Positions 44,409-52,039 of a stretch of DNA of 64,000 bases are shown piece by piece. The notes beneath the pieces are model-generated. The model saw nothing but the letters and a program-made list of their open reading frames with translations, did no database searches and was not told the DNA's origin. The stretch is from Planctomyces sp. SH-PL62. Lineage in GTDB: Bacteria > Planctomycetota > Planctomycetia > Planctomycetales > Planctomycetaceae. The position numbers and the translations under genes were made by a program. Location: positions 37,586-101,585 of the forward strand of contig CAMDEA010000007.1 of assembly GCA_945893045.1 (NCBI GenBank), in the 5' to 3' direction. Position 1 is the first letter of the stretch. Each line of letters begins with the position of its first letter.

Positions 44409-45179
44409 TCAGAATTTCCGGCCCGCTCCAAATTGACCGACTCCGGTTTGAGCGGCGGGCGATTGTGTGAATGAGCCGCCCCCTTCACGCTCGTGCAAGT
44501 CGTCGTGCAGTGAGCGGAGTTCTTCGACGGACCACTCTTCGATTTTCCAATCGGCGGCGAGTTGGCTGCCGTGATTGGGACCGCGCAAGTGAGTCACGAG
44601 CGTTGCGGAGGTTGGATTGAAGTCACCTTCGACGGACCAATGATTGCCGCGCAATTGGTAGTGACCGGTGGTCGCGACTTGGATCTCTTCCGGGACGGCC
44701 GCCTTCGGGCGTTCGTTCTGGCCTTTTATCAGCCAGCCGAAGGTCCAGGCATCCAGCGGCGTGGTGCAGCCGTGCTTGAAGTAGCGCAGGACTTCGCCGT
44801 CCTCGACGCAGACGACGCTGGGCAGTTCGCGAGCCTCCAGCAGTTCGGCTAACTCCGGCACGTCAGCGCGGTCGACAATTTGAATGTGGTTGTCGGGAGT
44901 TTCGCCGATCTTCCAGCCGCGAGCCTTCATGGACTCGAATTCGCCACCGGGCTGGCGCAAGCGCTTCAGTTCTCGCTCGCACTTGTCGCAGCCTCTGGCG
45001 GTGATGAACAGCACTCGCAGTTTGCGCGGGACGACGCGGCGAGGTTCCGTCGCATCTGTGTTGGCCGTTGCTCGAACGGCGGCTGGGTTGTCATTCCGTC
45101 CTTGGTCTTCGGCGACCGTCGTGAATCCTGTCACGGCGGCGAGCAGCAATGCTGCTTTCGCCAGCAATCGACCAGACAT
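44409..45179 (-). CDS. Exported thioredoxin-fold protein with CDKC
   Basis: The 256-residue product has a signal peptide (about residues 1-22). A thioredoxin-like fold follows with VLFITARGCDKCERELKRL (about residues 54-72), in which C-D-K-C is the redox pair, and ELPSVVCVEDGEVLRYFKHG with the cis-Pro segment. The C-terminal third (about 165-256) is unlike thioredoxin and contains GNHWSVEGDFNPTSATLVTHLRGPNHG. The partner is unknown. Confidence 0.72.
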   Translation of the reverse strand: MSGRLLAKAALLLAAVTGFTTVAEDQGRNDNPAAVRATANTDATEPRRVVPRKLRVLFITARGCDKCERELKRLRQPGGEFESMKARGWKIGETPDNHIQIVDRADVPELAELLEARELPSVVCVEDGEVLRYFKHGCTTPLDAWTFGWLIKGQNERPKAAVPEEIQVATTGHYQLRGNHWSVEGDFNPTSATLVTHLRGPNHGSQLAADWKIEEWSVEELRSLHDDLHEREGGGSFTQSPAAQTGVGQFGAGRKF

Positions 45180-45546
45180 GCGCTGTTACCTCATGGCTGC
45201 GAATCCCACGGAATTTCCTGACCAACGCGAGGCATCGGTCGTGAATCGGCCCGACGAGCGTTTCGGGCGAGCAAACCGCAGGCCGCGAGCGAACGGCCGC
45301 CGAGAGTATGCGCGACGTTCGCATGGCGTTGAAGCGCGTGACATTCAGGGATGTGAATTTCATGTGTCAGCCGTGATTGTCGAATCGAGTAGGTAGACTA
45401 TTCCTCGCACCACCGAAAAGAATCCGTTGGCATCCGTCACACACAACCATTGGAGCCGCACCCGTCAGGAAGCGGTATTCTCGTGGTTCGCTCACCGCTT
45501 CCTGACGGGTGCGGCTCCCAAGAATTCACAGTGAAACCGGTTGAGC
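45180..45546. other. Gap with a perfect 25-bp inverted repeat
   Basis: The 367-bp gap lies between divergently read genes and should hold both promoters. It contains exact 25-nt arms 45452-45476 and 45494-45518 (GGAGCCGCACCCGTCAGG start) around a 17-nt loop. I see no gene in the rest. Confidence 0.6.
45452..45518. repeat. Perfect inverted repeat upstream of tsaC
   Basis: Both 25-nt arms are identical in inverted sense with no mismatch, the cleanest palindrome in the window. It ends 28 bp before the Sua5/TsaC start and could affect its mRNA leader. Confidence 0.9.
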
Positions 45547-46518
45547 ATGATGACTTGTCCGATCGGAGTTAATGTCGCACACGCCGCCCGTTTGCTGCGG
45601 GAGGGCAAGCTCGTGAGCTTCGCGACCGAGACGGTTTACGGATTGGGAGCCAATGCTCTCGATGTCAACGCGGTCGCGCGCGTGTTTGCGGTCAAGAACC
45701 GGCCGCACTTCGATCCGCTGATCGTTCACATCGCCGAGCGTTCGTGGTTGCCTCGGCTGGTGGCGTCGTGGCCGGAGACGGCGGAACGACTGGCGGCAAA
45801 GTTTTGGCCGGGACCGCTGACGCTCGTGTTGCCGAAGACGACATTGGTTCCCGACCTCGTGACTTCTGGCCTGCCGTCTGTCGCGGTGCGAATGCCGTCG
45901 CATCCGCTCGCGCTGGAATTGCTGCGGCTCGCGGATGTGCCGGTCGCCGCGCCGAGTGCGAACCTGTTCGGACAGCTCAGCCCGACTCGCGCGGAGCATG
46001 TTGCGGATCGGCTGGGAGATCAGATCGACTATCTGCTGGACGGCGGCCCGTGCGCGGTCGGTGTCGAATCGACGGTGCTGCTGTTGGAGTCAGATGGAAC
46101 CGTGCGTTTGCTTCGTCCCGGAGGCATCGCGATGGAAGAGATTGAAGCCGTGATCGGCCCGCTCTGTCAGCCATCGCACACGACCGCTGCAAACAATCAA
46201 GCGGCTCCGTCCCCCGGTCTGTTGCCGCAGCATTACGCGCCACGCACACCGTTGGTGGTCGTGGAAGACATCGCCAAGCTGACCTCACCGGAGCGTTGCG
46301 GGTTGTTGACGCTGCAACCGCATCCGGCGGCGCATCGTTTTGTGGCTGCCGAAGTCTTGTCGGTCAGCGGCAACTTGACTGAAGCCGCCGCAAATTTCTT
46401 TGCGGCCTTGCGACGGCTCGATGCGGCGCGGGTCGAACGGATCATCGCCGAGCCGCTCCCGAATCGCGGGCTCGGAGTTGCGCTGAACGACCGATTGACG
46501 AGAGCCTCGCACGATTAG
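45547..46518 (+). CDS. tsaC: Threonylcarbamoyl-AMP synthase (Sua5 type)
   Basis: The 323-residue enzyme makes threonylcarbamoyl-AMP from threonine, bicarbonate and ATP for the t6A37 modification of tRNAs. The YrdC domain has LLREGKLVSFATETVYGLGANA, KNRPHFDPLIVHIAE, KFWPGPLTLVL, VAVRMPSHPLALELL and APSANLFGQLSPT. The C-terminal 100 residues form the Sua5 extension. Length supports Sua5 rather than the short TsaC. I start at ATG 45547; the next codon (45550) is also ATG. Confidence 0.93.
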   Translation: MMTCPIGVNVAHAARLLREGKLVSFATETVYGLGANALDVNAVARVFAVKNRPHFDPLIVHIAERSWLPRLVASWPETAERLAAKFWPGPLTLVLPKTTLVPDLVTSGLPSVAVRMPSHPLALELLRLADVPVAAPSANLFGQLSPTRAEHVADRLGDQIDYLLDGGPCAVGVESTVLLLESDGTVRLLRPGGIAMEEIEAVIGPLCQPSHTTAANNQAAPSPGLLPQHYAPRTPLVVVEDIAKLTSPERCGLLTLQPHPAAHRFVAAEVLSVSGNLTEAAANFFAALRRLDAARVERIIAEPLPNRGLGVALNDRLTRASHD

Positions 46519-46561
46519 GTTCTGTCGCGCAAGCGGTGCGTGTGGCACGGCGTCTGATCTG

Positions 46562-48001
46562 CTACAGGATCGCGTGAATTGGCGTCCCTTCGCAGATGGT
46601 CAGCGGGCGGCCGAGGTTGTCGGGCAGTTGCAGGTGCGGATCGACTCCAAGGCTGTGATAGATCGTCGCCGCGAGGTCTTCCGGTGACGTGGGATTGTTG
46701 GCGGGATATGCAGCGAAGCGGTCGCTGGAGCCGTGGACGATGCCGCCGCGAATGCCGCCGCCAGCGAGGACCGATGTGAAACAACTCGGCCAGTGATCTC
46801 GGCCGTCACGGCCAGCACCGGCTCCGCCCACAACGCTTTGAGCGACGCGCGGAGTGCGGCCCATCTCGCCGGTCCAGACGATGAGGGTCTCGTCGAGCAT
46901 CCCGCGTTCTTGCAGATCATCGAGCAATGCGCTGAAAGCTTGGTCGGTGACCGGGCAAAGCCGCGTCTTCAAGTCGATAAAGTTGCGGTTGTGAGTATCC
47001 CAATAGACGCTGACATTCGTGATGCCTTCGTTCGGCCAGAAGACCGTGACGAACGGCACTCCCGCCTCCACCAAACGCCGAGCTTGCAGCACCGATTGGC
47101 CATGCGCGTTCATGCCGTAGCGCTCGCGAACGGCTGGCGGCTCGCGACTCAGATCGAACGCTTCGACCGCGCCGCGCGACGACAGCAGCGAGAATGCTCG
47201 GTCGTAGTGGCTGCGAGTGGCCGCGATGTTCGCGTGTTGTTCGAGACCTCGAAGCTGCTGGTCGATGCCGGCGAGCAATTCACGCCGATTGTTGGATCGC
47301 AGTTCCGGCACGTCGGCGTGCAACGCAAAATCGCCGACCTTGTAGTCGGGTTTGCTTCCGTCGGCGTCGATGCGCATGGGATTGAAAGTCGGACCGAGCC
47401 AACCGGCTCCCTGACCGTGAGATTCCTCAACGAATCGCGGAGCTCCGTTGGGAACGACGGGCATCATCGAGACGAACGGCGGCAGCGGCCCACGACCGCG
47501 GCCCAGCCGAGCCATCACTGCTCCGATGCTCGGCCAGTCTTCGGCCAGCGGCGCACCGCGACGAGGAACCGCTCGGCCGGTCAGCGGCAAGTGCGTCGCC
47601 ATCGTGTGATCGACGTCACCGTGGGTCATCGAACGAATGATCGCCAGCTTGTCAGCTCGCTGAGCTAGTTGTGGAAGATGCTCGCAGATTTGAACTCCGG
47701 GGAGCTTCGTTGAGATCGGCTGGAACTCGCCGCGGTATTCCACGGGAGCATTCGGTTTTACGTCCCAGGTGTCCTGCTGCGCAGGCCCACCCCACATCAG
47801 GAGGACTATACAGGCCTTCGCTCGTGGACTTGCTCCGCCGACCGATGACGCTGGTGCAGCTCGCACGGCGGCACTTCGATGAAGCCACTGGGGAATGTCG
47901 AGTCCCACGAGGCTGAGTGCTCCGGCACGCAGCACTTCGCGGCGGCGCATTGGTGCAGCGGCGAAGAAATCTCGGCAGGCAGTTGGCGAAAGAACGCTCA
48001 T
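46562..48001 (-). CDS. DUF1501 twin-arginine-exported protein
   Basis: With the ATG at 48001 the product has 479 residues. It begins with a Tat-type leader (RRREVLRAGALSLVG) and the DUF1501 phrase KACIVLLMWGGPAQQDTWDVKP. Later signatures are IRSMTHGDVDHTMATHLPLTG and LIVWTGEMGRTPR with the DHW motif. The family is common in planctomycetes, often beside DUF1549/DUF1553 genes, which are absent here. It is thought to be a sulfatase-like alkaline-phosphatase fold protein in the periplasm, but the substrate is unknown. Confidence 0.88.
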   Translation of the reverse strand: MSVLSPTACRDFFAAAPMRRREVLRAGALSLVGLDIPQWLHRSAAVRAAPASSVGGASPRAKACIVLLMWGGPAQQDTWDVKPNAPVEYRGEFQPISTKLPGVQICEHLPQLAQRADKLAIIRSMTHGDVDHTMATHLPLTGRAVPRRGAPLAEDWPSIGAVMARLGRGRGPLPPFVSMMPVVPNGAPRFVEESHGQGAGWLGPTFNPMRIDADGSKPDYKVGDFALHADVPELRSNNRRELLAGIDQQLRGLEQHANIAATRSHYDRAFSLLSSRGAVEAFDLSREPPAVRERYGMNAHGQSVLQARRLVEAGVPFVTVFWPNEGITNVSVYWDTHNRNFIDLKTRLCPVTDQAFSALLDDLQERGMLDETLIVWTGEMGRTPRVAQSVVGGAGAGRDGRDHWPSCFTSVLAGGGIRGGIVHGSSDRFAAYPANNPTSPEDLAATIYHSLGVDPHLQLPDNLGRPLTICEGTPIHAIL

Positions 48002-48230
48002 GGCGAGCAAACGTATGTAGCGGTGCAGCGGCAATCAAGAGGGTTGGCAAGTCGAGGACACCCGGCGGAACGGCGACTGCGTGCGTTGACAACTCAAACG
48101 AGCCCCGCATATACCTTCGCCGCTTCGGAATCATCGAAATCGCTGGAATTCCTCGACGATTCTAAGTCATTCTTGGGCTGCGGCCGTGGGCTGCGGCGAG
48201 ACCCCGAAATTCCGTTTCCGGGAGGTTGCA

Positions 48231-48254
48231 ATGAAGGAGGCCGTTCGTGGTTAA
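48231..48254 (+). other. Seven-codon leader frame overlapping the rpsU start (uncertain)
   Basis: ATG 48231 after a GGGAGG site encodes MKEAVRG and stops at TAA 48252-48254, overlapping the GTG of rpsU in a different frame. It could couple or tune S21 initiation, or be chance. Confidence 0.25.
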
Positions 48255-48480
48255 GTTGCGTTTGCGAGATAACGAAAAGATTCAAGACGCGGTGAAGCGG
48301 TTTCGGAAGTTGGTGGAACACGCTGGAATCAAGAAGGAAATGCGCCGCCGCGAGTATTACGAGAAGCCGAGTGAAATCTCTCGCCGCAACCGCCGCCGAG
48401 CGGAACGCCGCGCACGATTGGCTCGCCTGAGCCCGAACGGCGCTGGCCCCACCAGTGGTGCTGGTATGAACGCTCCCTAG
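48247..48480 (+). CDS. rpsU: 30S ribosomal protein S21
   Basis: The product has 77 residues and begins [19 protein letters not shown], continues [36 protein letters not shown], the S21 basic helix arrangement. It starts at GTG 48247, preceded by AAGGAGG at 48234-48240 with 6-nt spacing. The short Pro/Gly-rich tail beyond residue 60 is typical of planctomycete S21 copies. S21 sits in the decoding region of the small subunit near the 3' end of 16S rRNA. A strong terminator follows. Confidence 0.95.
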   Translation: MVKLRLRDNEKIQDAVKRFRKLVEHAGIKKEMRRREYYEKPSEISRRNRRRAERRARLARLSPNGAGPTSGAGMNAP

Positions 48481-48526
48481 CCACGGCTCTCCGACGAACT
48501 TGGATTCGTCGAATCCCATCCGAAAC

Positions 48527-48561
48527 AAAAAAGCCCTCGTCGTTCGACGAGGGCTTTTTTT
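48527..48561 (+). terminator. Bidirectional terminator after rpsU
   Basis: An 11-bp perfect stem (48532-48542 with 48545-48555, a tight loop) has six A before it and seven T after it. It can end rpsU on the plus strand and the convergent charged-protein gene on the minus strand. Confidence 0.92.
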
Positions 48562-48575
48562 ATCGTGACCACCGA

Positions 48576-48604
48576 ACCGGGGGGCTGACGCCGCCCCGCT
48601 CGCC
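48576..48604. repeat. Half copy of the GGCGAGCGGGGCGG palindrome
   Basis: Only the right arm is present, identical in sequence to the family arm. No facing arm is found nearby, so it may be a remnant of deletion through the hairpin. Confidence 0.85.
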
Positions 48605-48630
48605 TGACTCATTCAGGGAGATGACGAGCA

Positions 48631-49080
48631 TCACTCGTCGTCGTCCTCTTCTTCTTCCTCTTCTTCCTCTTCTTCTTCCTCTTCGAGTTCGATTTCGACC
48701 TCAACCTCTTCCACTTCGACTTCTGGCACGTAGGTCACTTCGGGAGCAACGGTGCCTGGCGGCGGGGCTCCGACGGCTTCCTTCACGGCCTGCAACCAAT
48801 ACAGCCGCTTGCTCTTGGAACGCAGCACGTCCAGCCGTTCTTCGGCCGCTTTCTTCTGATCAAATGGAAAGCGGTCCTCTTCCTTTTGGGTGCTGTTATA
48901 GATCACCCAGACGATGCGACGACGTTCGACCGGCTTCGTTCGGGGCTTCTTTTTGACGGCCTTTTTCTTGACCCCGGGCGCGGCACGCTTCTTCTTGCCG
49001 TCCTTTTCCGCCGTGCCTTCAGCGGCATCGCGAGCATCGGCGGCTTCAACTTCTCTGCGCTTATCCAAACGGCTTGCCAT
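48631..49080 (-). CDS. Basic-acidic charged protein with poly-Glu tail
   Basis: With the ATG at 49080 the product has 149 residues. The N-terminal third is rich in Lys/Arg (KKKRAAPGVKKKAVKKKPRTK), a core (WVIYNSTQKEEDRFPFDQKKAAEERLDVL) follows, and the tail is an almost unbroken Glu run ending EDDDE (about residues 120-149). The GAA/GAG/GAC tract (48631-48690) is a codon-scale repeat that can expand. The opposite charges of the two ends suggest nucleic-acid binding and self-contact, and no named family fits. It lies beside rpsU, so a translation-linked role is possible (inference). Confidence 0.6.
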   Translation of the reverse strand: MASRLDKRREVEAADARDAAEGTAEKDGKKKRAAPGVKKKAVKKKPRTKPVERRRIVWVIYNSTQKEEDRFPFDQKKAAEERLDVLRSKSKRLYWLQAVKEAVGAPPPGTVAPEVTYVPEVEVEEVEVEIELEEEEEEEEEEEEEDDDE

Positions 49081-49378
49081 GTTCGGTGGCTTCTCCCATA
49101 AACGCCTGAATTGCCAGAGACCCATTTGCCGGAACCGGTTCCGGCGGCGGGTGGCTGGCGAAGGGGCGGGAGAATAGCAAACCGGCGGCGACCAGCCAAC
49201 TGGCTCGCGGAAAGAGTCCCAGCCAATTTCCTCGAAACAATCAGAAAAGTTTCTGTAACCGGACTCCGCCAACCGATCCTTGGAAAAGCATTCAGACTGC
49301 GCGAGCCGTGTTCAAGGAGAGCGGCTCGACACACACCCGCCGACGCGGGCACCTGCCGAAGACGAAGGAGTGGAACTC

Positions 49379-50440
49379 ATGCGACATCTTGGGAAATGGC
49401 TGATGGCGTTGGGTCTGCTGGCCATCGTGCCGGCGGCCAGCGACGCGGCATTGTGGGGCAACTCGGCCCAGAATCAGCAAGCGGCCAAGCAGAAAAACCA
49501 GAAGGCGGCCAACGAAGTCGCTGGTGCTCTGCGAGGGGCTAAGCTGCAAGGCTATGACATCGGCATCGAGGTCAAGGAGGGCACGGCCATCCTGACCGGC
49601 GAAGTGACCGATGCGGCCCAAAAAGACAAAGCCACGCAAGTCGCCTCAAAGGCGAAGGGCGTGAAGAAAGTCGATAATCGGCTGGTTGTTTCGCCGCCCA
49701 AAGCGGTCGCCGCCAAGCAAGCCGAGAAAGAGATTCAACAGGCTGCCGCCGCAGTTGAAAGTGCTCCGCCGACGAATCAGGAAATGGCGGAACGAATCGC
49801 GGGGGCGCTCGGCAAAGCTGGGATGAGCGGTTTCGACTTGGAAGTTCGCTTCCAAGAGGGCCAAGCTCTGATCGGCGGTGCGGTGGCGAATCCCGCTCAG
49901 CGGGCGCGGATCACGCAAGTGGTCTCAGGCCTCGACGGTGTCGAGACGGTGGACAACAAGGTGACGGTCACGCCACAAGCGGCGGTTCGTCGGCCGGCCG
50001 GTCCGCCTCCGTATGCCAATCAAGCCGCTTATGGCGGCGGTCAGATGCGTGCTCCAATTCATCCCGCCGCGTACCAACAAGAGGGTGGCCCAATGCCGGG
50101 CGGACCGATGCCGGGAGGCCCAATGGGTGGCGCGATGCCAGGCATGCCGATGCCACCCATGCCGATGGGTCGGTCGAACGCGGGCCAGATCAACGACATG
50201 CCGAATCTGCCGAACTATGCGTGGCCCAGCTACGCCCAGTATCCAAACTCGGCGGCAATCACGTACCCGAAGGAATACAGCGCGAGTGCGTGGCCCTACA
50301 TCGGACCGTTCTATCCGTATCCGCAAGTTCCGCTGGGCTGGCGATCGGCTCAGTTGGAATGGGACGACGGACACTGGAACCTCAACTTCCGGCCGCGCAC
50401 CGAAAAGTGGTTCTGGTTCCTCAAGCCAGACAACTGGTAA
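49379..50440 (+). CDS. Exported protein with two BON domains
   Basis: With the ATG at 49379, preceded by a GGAG site, the product has 353 residues and a signal peptide (about 1-24, ending SDAALW). Two BON domains follow (about 45-105 and 130-190; motifs GYDIGIEVKEGTAILTGEV and GFDLEVRFQEGQALIGGAV), each a phospholipid- or surface-binding beta-alpha-beta unit. The next 60 residues are a Gly/Met/Pro tract with MPGGPM-type repeats, and the end is aromatic (WRSAQLEWDDGHWNLNFRPR). It probably binds the outer membrane or cell surface. A terminator follows. Confidence 0.82.
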   Translation: MRHLGKWLMALGLLAIVPAASDAALWGNSAQNQQAAKQKNQKAANEVAGALRGAKLQGYDIGIEVKEGTAILTGEVTDAAQKDKATQVASKAKGVKKVDNRLVVSPPKAVAAKQAEKEIQQAAAAVESAPPTNQEMAERIAGALGKAGMSGFDLEVRFQEGQALIGGAVANPAQRARITQVVSGLDGVETVDNKVTVTPQAAVRRPAGPPPYANQAAYGGGQMRAPIHPAAYQQEGGPMPGGPMPGGPMGGAMPGMPMPPMPMGRSNAGQINDMPNLPNYAWPSYAQYPNSAAITYPKEYSASAWPYIGPFYPYPQVPLGWRSAQLEWDDGHWNLNFRPRTEKWFWFLKPDNW

Positions 50441-50470
50441 CGAGCATCGTAGTCTGACTCTCCTTTCCCG

Positions 50471-50506
50471 AAATCTCCAAGCGTGCAGGCGCTCGGAGAT
50501 TTTTTC
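50471..50506 (+). terminator. Terminator of the BON-domain gene
   Basis: The stem pairs 50472-50483 with 50490-50501 (one G-U type mismatch), followed by a U run at 50500-50505, 30 bp after the stop. Confidence 0.85.
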
Positions 50507-50510
50507 GTTG

Positions 50511-50571
50511 GAGCCGCAAGGCGCTAGCCGCGGGTGCGTGAGAACAACCCGCGGCTAGCGCCTCGCGGCTC
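50511..50571. repeat. Inverted repeat of GGCGCTAGCCGCGGGT type
   Basis: Near-perfect 25-nt arms 50511-50535 and 50547-50571 surround an 11-nt loop. It directly follows the BON terminator and lies before the lipoprotein gene. Confidence 0.85.
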
Positions 50572-50671
50572 ACGACCGTCAAAATCGTCAAATTCTCCCA
50601 AGTCCGCAGGGTTTGACAGCCGATAGATCTCCCACGTCCCTTCCGATTCCATCCGGGAAAAGGTGTGCCTT

Positions 50672-51244
50672 ATGAAAATCTATCGACGCCTCGCGATGCT
50701 GGTGCTGCTGGGAACGATGACGACCGCGTGCAGCGGCTGCTACGTTCTCAAGGATGCCATCGTCACTGCCGCCGCCTTCAGCAAGTTCTGGATCACGACG
50801 CCGCCGATCCCGGTCAGCGCGTACTACAGCCAGCAGATCGAGGACACCTACTGGGAAGAGGAACGTTACACGCGAGTTCCGATCCTGGACGCGGTCGAAG
50901 GAGAGAATGCTCCGCTGTTCTGTCTCGATCCGCCGTCTTCGGATGAAGTCATCCGAGCGTTGCCAGACAAAGCCGCCGGAGGCTTCGCATTTCTCGCCGA
51001 GACCGCTCGCAATAACATCCGCATCGTCGTCGAACCGATTGTGGATCGCGTCGATGAGTGCCGTTTCTACCCGCTGGCCGGTCCCGCTCGGCTGCACCAC
51101 TGCCACTACAAATGCACGGTCTATTACGACAAGACAATCCGCTCGTACTGGCCCGTGCCGTTCACCCACGACGACGAGACGGAAGATGTCGTCTACATCG
51201 ACCACGACCACCTGATCCGCTGCACCGGGCCTGATACGCCGTAG
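50672..51244 (+). CDS. Predicted lipoprotein, planctomycete-specific
   Basis: The 190-residue product has a leader with a hydrophobic core and a lipobox-like Cys (LVLLGTMTTACSGC, about residues 10-23). The mature part contains a repeated aromatic-Asp/Glu pattern (YSQQIEDTYWEEERYTRVP), and ends with CRFYPLAGPARLHHCHYKCTVYYDKT, where the paired His/Cys residues could bind a metal. It resembles nothing I can name with certainty. A GGGAAAAGG-like site and the ATG at 50672 fit initiation. Confidence 0.65.
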   Translation: MKIYRRLAMLVLLGTMTTACSGCYVLKDAIVTAAAFSKFWITTPPIPVSAYYSQQIEDTYWEEERYTRVPILDAVEGENAPLFCLDPPSSDEVIRALPDKAAGGFAFLAETARNNIRIVVEPIVDRVDECRFYPLAGPARLHHCHYKCTVYYDKTIRSYWPVPFTHDDETEDVVYIDHDHLIRCTGPDTP

Positions 51245-51270
51245 TCCGAGTCAGCCAAATTCACAAACAG

Positions 51271-51314
51271 CAAGAGCCGCGGCTTCGCGAGAAGTCGGGG
51301 CTCTTGTCATTTTC
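51271..51314 (+). terminator. Terminator of the lipoprotein gene
   Basis: Arms 51271-51285 and 51292-51306 pair except near the loop and are followed by a T-rich stretch (TCATTTT). The U run is weak. Confidence 0.6.
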
Positions 51315-51350
51315 GACCTCTGAACTTTTCAGAGTTGGTTCCTCGTCACG

Positions 51351-51860
51351 TCAGGACCATCCTCGTCGTTGCCGACTGCGAGCTTGTCTTTCCTTTCGTC
51401 CCATTCGCCATAGCAAATCAGTCATCGTCTTCTCCGTCACATCTTTGCCTCCGAAGAGGTTTTTGAAGACCACCATTGGAGTGTAAATAAATCCAAAGGG
51501 GAACCCCCACCAGCCGACAAGCAGAGACAAGATGCTGTATCCCAACCGCTTTACGAGATTTGCTCCCGCACTGCGAACAAAATGAACCTTACTCGAACAA
51601 AGATAAGTCATAAAAAAGACGGACACACAATACTGATAAACAACGAAACGTCCGCCGCTCTCAATTTCAGCCAATAGCTCTTCGAGACTTAAGCCTTCCG
51701 TTCCAACGATTCCAAAAATCTTCGCCGATCGCCGAACGTCTTCGCTCCGGGGAGGCAAAGGGTCGGCAGGGTATTCGTCCAAAGCGTTGCGGCACTCGGG
51801 ACAGAACGCATCATTCACAGGCGGCAGATTGGCTCCACAATGCGGGCAGAACTGGGACAT
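51351..51860 (-). CDS. Zinc-ribbon membrane protein
   Basis: With the ATG at 51860 the product has 169 residues. The N-terminus is a zinc ribbon FCPHCGANLPPVNDAFCPECR (two CxxC pairs), followed by EYPADPLPP. The C-terminal half has two hydrophobic segments (FVVYQYCVSVFFMTYLC, YSILSLLVGWWGFPFGFIYTP). It is probably a small membrane protein with a cytoplasmic metal site. No partner is evident from the neighbours. Confidence 0.72.
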   Translation of the reverse strand: MSQFCPHCGANLPPVNDAFCPECRNALDEYPADPLPPRSEDVRRSAKIFGIVGTEGLSLEELLAEIESGGRFVVYQYCVSVFFMTYLCSSKVHFVRSAGANLVKRLGYSILSLLVGWWGFPFGFIYTPMVVFKNLFGGKDVTEKTMTDLLWRMGRKERQARSRQRRGWS

Positions 51861-52039
51861 CGAGCGCAATCCTATACCGCGACCAAAGACGAATAGCTGA
51901 GTCAACCGCGGATCGTCAAACACACGCTGGCTGAGATGGGTTTGTCTTTCTTCTTGGTGAGCCAAAGTGTCATTGCGGCTTTGGTTTGTCAACAGGCGGT
52001 GAGATGCCGATCAATTGACAGGTCGGCTACAGTCCGAAC

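Noticed and set aside
44335..44430. Possible C-terminal gene remnant on the minus strand (phrase MPHPLLHQHNAPLSNFHD)
   Set aside because: It looks protein-like for about 30 codons, but it overlaps the end of the thioredoxin-fold gene and has no start or recognised family.
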